From an uncultured Leptotrichiaceae bacterium (GTDB lineage Bacteria > Fusobacteriota > Fusobacteriia > Fusobacteriales > Leptotrichiaceae), in the NCBI GenBank assembly GCA_938037005.1, contig CALHVR010000111.1, positions 1 to 8,083 of the forward strand: 8,083 nt of DNA, read 5' to 3'. Position numbers and translations under genes: made by a program. Below are positions 1-6,918 of this stretch, one piece after another (position 1 is the first letter of the stretch; each line of letters opens with the position of its first letter). The notes beneath the pieces are model-generated. The model was not told the DNA's origin. It saw only the letters and a program-made list of their open reading frames with translations, and searched no databases.

Positions 1-706
1 TTATTTTTAAATTTGGATCTATAACTATTCTTATTGGGTTTCTTTTAATTTCAATATTATTTTCAAGATGAATTGTCAAATTTGGATTATCCAAAAGAAC
101 TGTATTTATTCCAACCATAATCCCCATAAATTTATTTCGGTAATAGTGCCCTTTTGCTCTAGCCTTTTCATTCGTTATCCATTTTGAATCTCCGTTTTTC
201 AACGCAATTTTCCCATCTATTGTTATTGCTGTTTTCAAAAAAACATACGGTAATTTTGTGTTTACATATTTAAAAAATACTTGATTTAATTCAATACACT
301 CTTCTTCCAACACTTTAGTTACAACTTCAATACCTGCTTTCTTTAATATATTTACACCTTTTCCATCTACTTTTGAATGCGAATCAATCGATCCAATCAC
401 ACATCTTTTTATTCCTCTTTTTACCAATTCCAACGCACATGGAGGTGTTTTACCAAAATGAGAACAAGGCTCTAAAGTTACATAAATTGTAGCGCCATTT
501 GCTTCATCTCCAGCTATTTCTAAAGCATTTATTTCAGCATGATTTTTCCCGTAACATTTATGATAACCTGTTCCTATAATTTTATTATTTTTCACAATTA
601 CTGCTCCAACTAAAGGATTAGGATTTACTCCACCTATTCCTTTTTTAGCTTCCTCTATTGCTAATTTCATATATTTTTCATCAATATTCATTGTATTTTC
701 ACACAT
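1..706 (-). CDS. ribD: Bifunctional riboflavin biosynthesis protein RibD (deaminase/reductase), 3' end outside the window
   Basis: RibD deaminates the pyrimidine produced by GTP cyclohydrolase II and then reduces its ribosyl side chain with NADPH, the second and third steps of riboflavin synthesis in the cytosol. The visible 235 residues have no stop and run off the window; the family is usually about 350-370 residues, so roughly two thirds is present. The N-terminal deaminase domain (about residues 8-145) shows NPNPLVGAV (28-36), HAE (56-58) and PCSHFGKTPPC (80-90). H56, C81 and C90 should bind zinc and E58 should be the proton shuttle. The reductase domain starts near 152 with PYVFLKTAITIDGKIA, SKWITN (174-179) and VGINTVLLDNPNLT (198-211). 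The start at 706 is chosen because AGGAAG lies 7 nt upstream; an in-frame ATG at 691 is a less likely alternative. It begins 18 nt after the ribH stop, so both genes should share one transcript under the FMN riboswitch. Confidence 0.95.
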   Translation of the reverse strand, partial: MCENTMNIDEKYMKLAIEEAKKGIGGVNPNPLVGAVIVKNNKIIGTGYHKCYGKNHAEINALEIAGDEANGATIYVTLEPCSHFGKTPPCALELVKRGIKRCVIGSIDSHSKVDGKGVNILKKAGIEVVTKVLEEECIELNQVFFKYVNTKLPYVFLKTAITIDGKIALKNGDSKWITNEKARAKGHYYRNKFMGIMVGINTVLLDNPNLTIHLENNIEIKRNPIRIVIDPNLKI

Positions 707-724
707 AACTAAACTTCCTATTTA

Positions 725-1192
725 TTATTTTTCAATACTTTTTATTAAATTTATCATTTCTAAAGCTCCTAATGCTACATCTGCTCCTTTATTTCCTGCC
801 TTTGTTCCTGCTCTTTCTATCGCTTCCTCAATATTATTTGTAGTCAAAACTCCAAACATAACTGGAATTTCATATTGTAACGATAATTGAGCGATACCTT
901 TTGATACTTCTGCACAAACATAGTCAAAATGTGGTGTTGCACCTCTTATTACAGCTCCTAGTGTTATTATTGCATCATATTTTTTTGTACTAATCATTTT
1001 TTTTACTACCAATGGAATTTCAAAAGCTCCTGGAACCCATGCTATATCAATATTCTCATCCAATACTTCATGCCTTTTAAGCATATCAGTAGCTCCACCT
1101 ATTAATTTTGAAGTAATTAACTCGTTAAACCTTCCAGCCACAATCCCAATTTTTAATTCTTCTCCATTAAATTTCCCTTCAAATACTTTCAT
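725..1192 (-). CDS. ribH: 6,7-dimethyl-8-ribityllumazine synthase (riboflavin synthase beta chain)
   Basis: RibH condenses 5-amino-6-ribitylamino-uracil with 3,4-dihydroxy-2-butanone 4-phosphate to give lumazine, the penultimate step of riboflavin synthesis. The 155-residue product has normal family length. It carries GRFN (20-23, F22 stacks on the substrate in the family), PGAFEIPL (54-61), GAVIRGATPHFDYV (79-92, catalytic-position H88) and R127 in ERAGTKAGNKG; the numbering of F22, H88 and R127 matches the Bacillus subtilis enzyme. The start at 1192 is set by AGGAGG four bases upstream and by the product beginning at the normal family position. A longer in-frame start at 1282 exists, but its 30 extra codons run through the riboswitch terminator, so it is rejected. 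ribH is the first gene of the operon, ahead of ribD, unlike the B. subtilis order in which it is last. Confidence 0.97.
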   Translation of the reverse strand: MKVFEGKFNGEELKIGIVAGRFNELITSKLIGGATDMLKRHEVLDENIDIAWVPGAFEIPLVVKKMISTKKYDAIITLGAVIRGATPHFDYVCAEVSKGIAQLSLQYEIPVMFGVLTTNNIEEAIERAGTKAGNKGADVALGALEMINLIKSIEK

Positions 1193-1226
1193 TTTTCCTC
1201 CTAAATTTATTCTAGTTTTAAACAAT

Positions 1227-1253
1227 AAAAAAACTGGACTTAAATAAACCCAG
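1227..1253 (-). terminator. Rho-independent terminator of the FMN riboswitch
   Basis: On the minus strand CTGGGTTT-ATTT-AAGTCCAG folds into an 8-bp stem (two G-T pairs) followed by seven T. It lies between the aptamer and the ribH ribosome binding site, as expected for the expression platform of an attenuating riboswitch. Bases 1244-1251 (5' arm) can instead pair with 1440-1447, the 5' strand of aptamer stem P1, giving an antiterminator when FMN is absent. Confidence 0.85.
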
Positions 1254-1325
1254 AGATTAAAAATTATTAATACAAAAAACATATATATATCAAAAAGTGA
1301 TACATATAAATATATATTTCATACT

Positions 1326-1444
1326 AACTTCTCCCATCTAGACTATACTATCGGTATTGGAATTTCACCAATTCATGCTTCCGTTTTTAACATCAGCTCG
1401 TGGACTTTTACCACCGGTCAGGAATTTCACCTTGCCCTGAAGTT
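1326..1444 (-). promoter_or_regulatory. FMN riboswitch (RFN element) controlling ribH-ribD
   Basis: The minus strand has the conserved RFN blocks in order: CAGGGCAAGGTGAAATTCC, GACCGGTGGTAAAAGTCCACGA, TGGTGAAATTCCAATACCGA, and TAGTCTAGATGGGAGAAG. The closing stem P1 is AACTTC (1444-1439) with GAAGTT (1331-1326) and may extend a few pairs outward. In this family FMN binding stabilises P1 and turns off expression. Here that would free the downstream terminator (1227-1253) to form, so high FMN should stop transcription before ribH. Confidence 0.97.
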
Positions 1445-1463
1445 TATATTATTGTTCAATATG

Positions 1464-1492
1464 ATTATAATCCTATTTTATATTTTTGTCAA
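1464..1492 (-). promoter_or_regulatory. Consensus sigma-70 promoter of the riboflavin operon
   Basis: TTGACA (1492-1487) and TATAAT (1469-1464) are both perfect consensus with exactly 17 bp between them. Transcription should begin near 1457, about 13 nt before P1 of the riboswitch, giving a leader of roughly 265 nt before ribH. A full-strength promoter fits a gene controlled mainly by attenuation rather than by initiation. Confidence 0.93.
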
Positions 1493-1504
1493 AATTAATT
1501 TTTT

Positions 1505-1556
1505 TTAATAAAAAAATCGTAAACACGTTATTTTTAAAACGTATATTTACGATTTT
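1505..1556 (-). terminator. Terminator downstream of the purine permease gene
   Basis: A long hairpin has outer arms AAAATCGTAAA (1513-1523) and TTTACGATTTT (1546-1556), which pair over 11 bp. Inner arms ACGTT (1525-1529) and AACGT (1538-1542) pair over five more. On the minus strand the hairpin is followed by a T-rich run. It starts 26 nt after the permease stop and ends just upstream of the rib promoter, so it separates the two transcription units. Confidence 0.85.
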
Positions 1557-1581
1557 ATATATATATAAACTACATTATTGC

Positions 1582-2952
1582 TTATATCAATGCTAATTTT
1601 AATGCAAATAATATTGCTAAAACAACCATAACATAAGATACATGTCTTCTTTCTTCTTTTGGTGCAACTACATTGTATAATAAATTAATTACTACGTAAG
1701 ATAATATTCCTAACGTCAATCCATCTCCAATACTATAAGTTAATGCCATTGAAATTGCCGTAATAAACGCTGGTACTCCTTCAGTTATGTCATGTAAATC
1801 AATTTCTTTTAACGAACTTATCATTAAATATCCAACATAAATCAATGCTGGTGCAGTTGCGGCTGATGGAATTGCTATAAATATTGGTGAAAAAAACATT
1901 GCGATTAAGAATAACACTCCTGTTGTAACTGCTGTCCATCCTGTTTTTCCTCCTACTGTAACTCCTGTTGCACTCTCTACATATGTCGTTACTGTTGAAA
2001 CTCCTAAAGTTGCTCCTACAGTTGTTCCTATTGCATCTGCCAATAATGCTCTTCCGACATTTGGTACTTTTCCCTCTTCATCTAACATATTTGCTTTTGA
2101 ACAAACTCCAACTAATGTTCCTACAGTGTCAAAGAAATCTACAAATAAAAATGTTGCTATTATAACAAAGAAATTACCTAATAATTTAGGATTTGCTAAA
2201 AAACTAAAATCAAATTTCCCAGCTACTGGTGCTATTGATTCAAACTTAAATACTCCTTTTGGTAAATATATCCCTAAATCTGCTGCTTGTTTTGGATTTA
2301 ATATTGCGTATCCCCAAGCAAGTAAAGAACTTACAACTATTCCATATAAAATTGCTCCATTTACTCTTTTTTTATCTAGTATCGCTATTACAAGCAATCC
2401 TATCGATGCTATAATTACTGTCGGTCCAAAGTGTCCCATACTAACTTTTGTCGCTTCATTTGCTACAATCAATCCTGCTCCAGACATTCCAACAAAGGCA
2501 ATAAACATACCTATTCCTGCTGTTACAGCATGTTTCATTGGTAACGGTATTGAGTTTACTACTGCTTCTCTAATTTTGAAAAGCGTTAGTAAAATAAAGA
2601 TTATACCTTCAATAAATACAGCAGTTAAAGCCATTTGCCAACTAATTCCACCTTTTAAAACTACCGTAAATGCAAAAAATGCATTTAGTCCCATTCCTGA
2701 CGCTAAAGCAAATGGTAAATTAGCCATAAATCCCATAGCAAAACATCCTACTGCTGCTGCAAGGCATGTTGCTGTTACTAATGCTCCTGCATCCATTCCA
2801 GTTGCTGACAATATTCCTGGATTAACTGCAATGATATATGCCATTGTTAAAAATGTTATTAATCCAGCCATCATCTCTTTCTTAAAATCTACATTTTTTT
2901 CTCCTAATAACGGAAATAATTTTTGAATTCCTGTCAATTCATTTGTGTTCAT
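1582..2952 (-). CDS. NCS2-family purine permease, AzgA/PbuG-like (hypoxanthine/guanine/adenine uptake)
   Basis: This is an inner-membrane transporter of the AzgA-like branch of the nucleobase:cation symporter-2 family, which imports adenine, guanine or hypoxanthine with protons. The 456 residues match the usual 430-480 and are almost wholly hydrophobic, consistent with about 12-14 membrane spans. Diagnostic stretches are GLITFLTMAYIIAVNP (30-45), FALASGMGLNAFFAF (81-95), VDFFDTVGTLVGV (271-283) and the STVTTYVESATGVTVGG region (319-335), all typical of the AzgA/PbuG/PbuO group rather than of uracil or xanthine permeases. Which purine is preferred cannot be read from the sequence. The start at 2952 follows AGGAGG (2969-2964) with an 11-nt gap, rather long but with no better in-frame start. 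It is apparently transcribed alone from a promoter at 3003-3031, with no purine riboswitch in the short leader. Confidence 0.93.
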   Translation of the reverse strand: MNTNELTGIQKLFPLLGEKNVDFKKEMMAGLITFLTMAYIIAVNPGILSATGMDAGALVTATCLAAAVGCFAMGFMANLPFALASGMGLNAFFAFTVVLKGGISWQMALTAVFIEGIIFILLTLFKIREAVVNSIPLPMKHAVTAGIGMFIAFVGMSGAGLIVANEATKVSMGHFGPTVIIASIGLLVIAILDKKRVNGAILYGIVVSSLLAWGYAILNPKQAADLGIYLPKGVFKFESIAPVAGKFDFSFLANPKLLGNFFVIIATFLFVDFFDTVGTLVGVCSKANMLDEEGKVPNVGRALLADAIGTTVGATLGVSTVTTYVESATGVTVGGKTGWTAVTTGVLFLIAMFFSPIFIAIPSAATAPALIYVGYLMISSLKEIDLHDITEGVPAFITAISMALTYSIGDGLTLGILSYVVINLLYNVVAPKEERRHVSYVMVVLAILFALKLALI

Positions 2953-2980
2953 TGTGCTAAATTCCTCCTAGATATATAAT

Positions 2981-2996
2981 TACTGTTAAAACAGTA
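2981..2996. repeat. 16-bp inverted repeat at the predicted permease transcription start, possible operator
   Basis: TACTGTT and AACAGTA form perfect 7-bp arms around a 2-bp centre. The element begins about where transcription from the -10 at 3003-3008 should start and ends before the ribosome binding site. Its position suggests a repressor site, or a short hairpin in the 5' leader; no regulator is recognised. Confidence 0.4.
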
Positions 2997-3002
2997 TGTT
3001 TC

Positions 3003-3031
3003 ATTATAACCTATTTTAGCTTTATTTTCTA
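3003..3031 (-). promoter_or_regulatory. Probable promoter of the purine permease gene
   Basis: A consensus -10 TATAAT (3008-3003) is preceded at 17 bp by TAGAAA (3031-3026), a 4/6 match to the -35 consensus. The AAAATAGG just before the -10 also occurs before the -10 of the rib promoter. The -35 and spacer lie inside a 37-bp direct repeat shared with 7315-7351. Confidence 0.6.
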
Positions 3032-3046
3032 CTATAAAAATTTATT
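3010..3046. repeat. Direct repeat, copy 1 (37 bp, identical to 7315-7351)
   Basis: All 37 bases are identical, in the same orientation, to 7315-7351. Similarity continues on both sides: one mismatch then two matches on the left, and three differences in the next eight on the right. It overlaps the -35 and spacer of the permease promoter and lies just past the autotransporter terminator. The two copies bracket the whole autotransporter unit. Confidence 0.9.
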
Positions 3047-3055
3047 TTTATAATG

Positions 3056-3081
3056 AAAAAGAGTGGACATTTCATCCACTC
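3056..3081 (-). terminator. Terminator of the autotransporter operon
   Basis: On the minus strand GAGTGGA (3081-3075) pairs with TCCACTC (3067-3061) around a 7-nt loop and is followed by TTTTT (3060-3056). It begins 8 nt after the autotransporter stop codon. Confidence 0.88.
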
Positions 3082-3089
3082 CAATTTTC

Positions 3090-6000
3090 TTAAAACTTAT
3101 AATTAAACCCAAATGTTACCATATGATTTGTATGTTTGTTACTCTCTTTGTTTACATCATAGTTAGTATACACATTAAATTTATTAGTTATATTTGCTTT
3201 CGCATTCACTCCTAAACTCATTTTATTTTTAGACAAATTGTTCCCTTTTACAGTTATATCTCTATCTATTCCTTTATATCTACCAACAAAATCTAAATTT
3301 TTTGCAAATACTCTGCTATATTCTACATAACCTCCAACTTCAAATGTATCGTTTAGTTTACTATCAAATCTTGTTCCTACACCTAATGTATATGTATTAA
3401 TTCTTTTTGCATTAGCATTTATTCCAAAGTCTACTTTTTCATTTATTGCACCTCTTTTTACGCTTGCTATTTCTTGTTTTACATAAGGTGTTATTTTATT
3501 ATTCTTAATTTTTACTACATAACCAGTTTCTAAACTACCTGACAATACTACATCATTTCTTTCACTTACACTTGTATTATTTACAACTTCTCTTGTTGTT
3601 TTATTTTTTACTACTGTTGCTCCAATTCTTGCTTGATTATATAAATTTCCATTTTCTAATTTAGCAAAAACATTCACTCCTGTTGTTTCTATTTTAGCAT
3701 TTCCTTGTGCGTTATTAAAATCAGTTTTACCTTTTCCGTAATTAAATGCCATTCCGTAAGTTAAATTATCTTTACTATTAGTCACTCCAATTACACCAAA
3801 ATTAGTTGTTGTTTTACTATCTCCGTAACCTTGATTTTTATTAGTTGCTTTTGTTGTACTAACACTAGCAAAACTATTGATACCTTTATTATTTTCTGCT
3901 AATTTATTACTTATAGTTCTATTTATAAAGTCTTGTTCTTTAAATGTTAAATCTTGTGAACTTGAATAAATTTGTCCACTCATTGTATTTAATTTATCTA
4001 TATCTGTATTAATTATAGCATTAGCTACTCCTTGTGCTTTGACATGTGTATCTGCGTAATCAGCAATAGCATTTATATTATCTGCTACCACTTTTTCATT
4101 CCCATCTTTATTAAGCACTTCATTTGCATCTTTTCTTTCTACTCTTATTCCAGTTGGAATTGCTTTCGCTGTATAAAATTCATTATTTACTTTAACTGTT
4201 GCTGCACTTAAATTAAGTACCACTGGTCCTAGATTATCTATATTATTATTGTTATTGTTGTTATTGTTGTTATTGTTGTTATTATCGTTATTTTCTTCTC
4301 CTAACGGAATGTCAATATTTTTAGGTGTAAATAAACTTGTATTATAAATAAGTGTTGCTCTTTTTGCTGCATCTGAACTTTTTTCTACAACATTTTTCCA
4401 TTTTAATTTACTACTTGCGTTTACATTTATAGTTAGTGCATCTAATTCTTTATCATCAGCTCCAAGATATAAAGTTCCTGTATTGTTTTCATTATTTATA
4501 TTTAATACAGGTTGTTTTCCAGTAATTATAATATCATTCGTTTTAACATTATCTAATGTTAAAGTAGCATTAGCATTTCTTATTGTAGAATAATTTATTC
4601 CATTTTTTAAATACAATTCTCCGTTGTCTACATATGTTCCACCTTTATATAAATTATCTCCTGCTAATACTAATGTTCCAGGTCCACTTTTATATAGCCC
4701 TCCATCTCCCTCTATATTATTTGAAAATATAGAAAGTCCACTTGTTTTAAATCTAGCATAGCCATCTTTATACACTATTAAATGTTTATCTAAATATTTT
4801 GGTCCATTTAAAGCTCTATCTGCATTAACAAGTCCCCAACCATAAATAACATCTACACCTTTTTCTCCTATATCAGTTGCAGTTGTAAGTAATGTCATTT
4901 TTAAATTCTCGTTTGTCATCCAAGGGTATTTTTCTTTAACTAAAGCAGCTATTCCTGTTACTGTAGGTGCTGCACCGCTTGTACCCCAAAACCATCCACC
5001 GCTAGAAATTTCCATTTGTCCCATAGCTGTTATAAAGTGATATTTACCCTCAGGTGTACTAGGACTAAAATGTTTTAATTCATCTTGTGTTAAATATTTA
5101 GGGTTTTTATATTTAGGATAAGTAGTAAGTCCACCTACTAATATATGACCTTTTTTACTATATATGTTATCAAAATGAAAATTTTCAGGACTAACTGCAC
5201 CATTCATATCATTGGTTGCACCTTGTATTATTAAATTGTTATTATTTATTTCATTTTTATAATATTCCTCAATTAACCCGTAACCTTTTTTATCTAACGA
5301 ATTAATTGGAGGTAACCCGTTAGATAAATTAATTATAACATTTTTTTTATTTTTTGTTAATATATCTTTCTCATAATAAAATTGACCGTCATTAATTGCA
5401 GCATCAAATAAAGTATAATTACTATTTCTAGCTATATCAAAAGCTACTTTTGTAACTTTTATTCCATGGTCATTATATTTATAGTTATTATAATCATAAA
5501 CAGCTCCAAAATTTAATTTTTCGACTGTATATTTCATACCACTATTTTTAAAAGCATCATCTGTTGGTTTATAATTTTCATATGGTTTCCAAAATCCACT
5601 ATCATAAATAGCAATATCTACACCTTTTCCTGTATATTTAGTATTAGCTCCTACTTCTGGCAAATTTAGTGGATTATTAAAATTAATATAAGGTTTATTT
5701 TTATCTGGCACTTTAACACCTTTTACTACATTATGTCCTAACCCTCTATCAAATGGATTATCATAATTAGAATTATATACTAACTCACTTACAGTATTAT
5801 ATTCCACTTCTCTTCCATCTATTATAGTTTTAATATGTTTGCTTTCTGTACCACCTATTCTAGTTCCTTCATTATATTCACTTAAATCGATACCTTTATA
5901 AGTAGGATTATTACTTACATATTTTGATAATTCATCTTTATTTGTACCAATATCAGTTTTTACATTTGTACCATTATATTTTTGTTTTTCTGTATTTCTT

Positions 6001-6149
6001 TCATCATTAGTTGTTATTGTAACTTTTGGAAATCTATTGCTTGTATTATATTCAGTGTATGTATTACTTCCAGTATCTCCACCGCCACCGCTACAAGATA
6101 CAATACTTAAACTTGCTATTAAACTAATTAATATTTTTTTATTTTTCAT
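3090..6149 (-). CDS. Subtilisin-like (S8) serine protease autotransporter with lipoprotein signal (type Va)
   Basis: This is a predicted surface protease that crosses the outer membrane through its own C-terminal barrel. Residues 1-19 are a lipoprotein signal, KKILISLIASLSIVSC, with lipobox IVSC and lipidated C19 followed by SGGGGD. The S8 protease domain runs from about 170 to 440: Asp183 in IYDSGF, His228 in NDHG, oxyanion-type Asn313 in GATND, and Ser391 in GTSGAAP, a complete triad. Residues 482-516 match the autotransporter-associated beta-strand repeat (LYKSGPGTLVLAGDN, then GGTYVDNGELYL). A run of 14 Asn (623-636) follows, then a helical linker (about 690-750) and a beta-barrel of roughly 260 residues ending in the aromatic sequence GFNYKF. 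The 1019-aa length is normal. The start overlaps the upstream gene's stop by 11 nt, with AGGAG 7 nt before the ATG, so translation is probably coupled. The lipidated subtilase layout resembles neisserial NalP; the substrate is unknown. Confidence 0.93.
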   Translation of the reverse strand: MKNKKILISLIASLSIVSCSGGGGDTGSNTYTEYNTSNRFPKVTITTNDERNTEKQKYNGTNVKTDIGTNKDELSKYVSNNPTYKGIDLSEYNEGTRIGGTESKHIKTIIDGREVEYNTVSELVYNSNYDNPFDRGLGHNVVKGVKVPDKNKPYINFNNPLNLPEVGANTKYTGKGVDIAIYDSGFWKPYENYKPTDDAFKNSGMKYTVEKLNFGAVYDYNNYKYNDHGIKVTKVAFDIARNSNYTLFDAAINDGQFYYEKDILTKNKKNVIINLSNGLPPINSLDKKGYGLIEEYYKNEINNNNLIIQGATNDMNGAVSPENFHFDNIYSKKGHILVGGLTTYPKYKNPKYLTQDELKHFSPSTPEGKYHFITAMGQMEISSGGWFWGTSGAAPTVTGIAALVKEKYPWMTNENLKMTLLTTATDIGEKGVDVIYGWGLVNADRALNGPKYLDKHLIVYKDGYARFKTSGLSIFSNNIEGDGGLYKSGPGTLVLAGDNLYKGGTYVDNGELYLKNGINYSTIRNANATLTLDNVKTNDIIITGKQPVLNINNENNTGTLYLGADDKELDALTINVNASSKLKWKNVVEKSSDAAKRATLIYNTSLFTPKNIDIPLGEENNDNNNNNNNNNNNNNNIDNLGPVVLNLSAATVKVNNEFYTAKAIPTGIRVERKDANEVLNKDGNEKVVADNINAIADYADTHVKAQGVANAIINTDIDKLNTMSGQIYSSSQDLTFKEQDFINRTISNKLAENNKGINSFASVSTTKATNKNQGYGDSKTTTNFGVIGVTNSKDNLTYGMAFNYGKGKTDFNNAQGNAKIETTGVNVFAKLENGNLYNQARIGATVVKNKTTREVVNNTSVSERNDVVLSGSLETGYVVKIKNNKITPYVKQEIASVKRGAINEKVDFGINANAKRINTYTLGVGTRFDSKLNDTFEVGGYVEYSRVFAKNLDFVGRYKGIDRDITVKGNNLSKNKMSLGVNAKANITNKFNVYTNYDVNKESNKHTNHMVTFGFNYKF
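4242..4283 (-). repeat. In-frame AAT/AAC repeat encoding 14 asparagines
   Basis: The coding strand contains a 9-bp unit AATAACAAC repeated about three times, flanked by further AAT/AAC codons. It encodes Asn623-Asn636 in the linker between passenger and barrel. Unit gain or loss would change linker length without breaking the frame. Confidence 0.9.
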
Positions 6150-6681
6150 ATTTTTTCTCCTTTTCTACAAATAAATCTAATGAATTAGAAAATATTAATA
6201 ACACATATTTTAAAATATTATTCAAATCATTTTTTGGAAAAATTATTGATAATACAACTCCAATTGCGAAATATCTTATTGTAGTAAAAATATTCCTCCA
6301 AAAAATTTTTTTATCTACATCCCCAATATTTTTTGCTATTCCATATAAAACACAATGGAAAACAAATAATAAAATTATAACAAATATTGCATATACAAGC
6401 AATATTTTAAAATAGCCCAATTTAAAATATTCTATTACAAAACACTCAATTAATATTAACATTATCCAAAAGATTACTTGTACTATTTTTTTTACTTTAA
6501 TATCAATATATTTTAAAATTTCAAGTATCATCTGTGATGATAATAAATAAAAGATTTCTAATCCTAGATTCTTTAATTCTTGTTCCTTATAAAAATAATT
6601 TACCCATCCTAAAATTAATGTTGACATAATAAATAAAACTATTGAAAATTTCGTTCTACTTTCTACTATATTCCTTTCCAT
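6139..6681 (-). CDS. Uncharacterised polytopic membrane protein upstream of the autotransporter
   Basis: I do not recognise a family. The 180-residue product has about six hydrophobic segments: 12-30, 40-58, 66-85, 91-115, 132-149 and 156-171. Lysine-rich loops separate them and the tail is charged (EKEKKYEK). No catalytic or binding motif stands out. The start at 6681 has AGGAG 7 nt upstream, inside the end of the 41-codon ORF, whose stop lies 2 nt before this ATG. The 3' end overlaps the autotransporter start by 11 nt. The packing argues for one operon and a role linked to the autotransporter, for example in its expression, export or maturation, but that is inference from position only. Codon use is AT-rich like the neighbouring autotransporter. 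Confidence 0.8.
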   Translation of the reverse strand: MERNIVESRTKFSIVLFIMSTLILGWVNYFYKEQELKNLGLEIFYLLSSQMILEILKYIDIKVKKIVQVIFWIMLILIECFVIEYFKLGYFKILLVYAIFVIILLFVFHCVLYGIAKNIGDVDKKIFWRNIFTTIRYFAIGVVLSIIFPKNDLNNILKYVLLIFSNSLDLFVEKEKKYEK

Positions 6682-6683
6682 AA

Positions 6684-6809
6684 TTACACTCCTTTTATAT
6701 TTTTATTTTTATTTACAAAATAGTCTAATGTCGTATTTATGTTTTTTTCAATTACATCACAAAAACTTACTAACATCAGCAACAACACAATTAATAAAAT
6801 TCTTTTCAC
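6684..6809 (-). CDS. Small 41-aa peptide with hydrophobic N-terminus, possible mini-lipoprotein
   Basis: This short GTG-started frame reads MKRILLIVLLLMLVSFC, then DVIEKNINTTLDYFV and a lysine/asparagine-rich tail. The positive N-terminus, Leu/Val/Ile core and cysteine at 17 look like an export or lipoprotein signal, although VSFC with Phe at -1 is a poor lipobox, so a membrane-anchored peptide is also possible. AAGGAG (6823-6818) lies 8 nt before the GTG at 6809; an in-frame GTG at 6812 (42 aa) has 5-nt spacing and is equally possible. The stop is 2 nt before the next gene's ATG and the ORF carries that gene's ribosome binding site. Translational coupling is therefore likely, and the peptide could be either functional or a leader. 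Confidence 0.6.
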   Translation of the reverse strand: MKRILLIVLLLMLVSFCDVIEKNINTTLDYFVNKNKNIKGV

Positions 6810-6891
6810 CACCTCATCTCCTTACTCTTTATTTTTATAAATTAAAACTAAAATAATTAGTACAAAAAATAACTTTATATATCCAAACCCA

Positions 6892-6918
6892 ATTTTATCA
6901 AAAAAAAAAAAAAATCAA
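6892..6918 (-). promoter_or_regulatory. Possible promoter of the autotransporter operon with a T15 spacer
   Basis: TTGATT (6918-6913, 4/6 to -35) and TAAAAT (6897-6892, 5/6 to -10) flank the homopolymer. The spacer is 15 bp, thirteen T plus GA, two short of the optimum. T17 would give 17 bp. This is the only candidate I could find within about 100 bp upstream of the small ORF. AT-rich DNA gives many chance matches, so the call is tentative. Confidence 0.35.
6900..6914 (-). repeat. Homopolymeric T15 tract (A15 on the plus strand)
   Basis: Fifteen uninterrupted T on the coding strand, the longest homopolymer in the window, lie about 90 bp upstream of the first ORF of the autotransporter operon. 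Tracts of this length slip readily during replication. Confidence 0.95.

Noticed and set aside
1193..1282. In-frame 30-codon N-terminal extension of ribH from an ATG at 1282
   Set aside because: It crosses the riboswitch terminator hairpin, lacks a ribosome binding site, and exceeds the normal family start, which AGGAGG at 1197-1202 marks at 1192.
1968..2165. Plus-strand 65-codon ORF rich in leucine
   Set aside because: It is antisense to the conserved permease gene and has low complexity; it is a frame shadow without its own signals.
2126..2926. Plus-strand 266-codon ORF
   Set aside because: It is antisense to the permease over almost its whole length, shows no family motif, and its openness follows from the permease codon bias.
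4242..4283. AAT/AAC repeat as a CRISPR-like or intergenic satellite array
   Set aside because: It is a short in-frame codon repeat within the autotransporter with no spacers.
6806..6817. ATG at 6817 as start of the small ORF
   Set aside because: It reads ATG AGG TGG and then a stop; only the GTG codons at 6812 and 6809 open a real frame.
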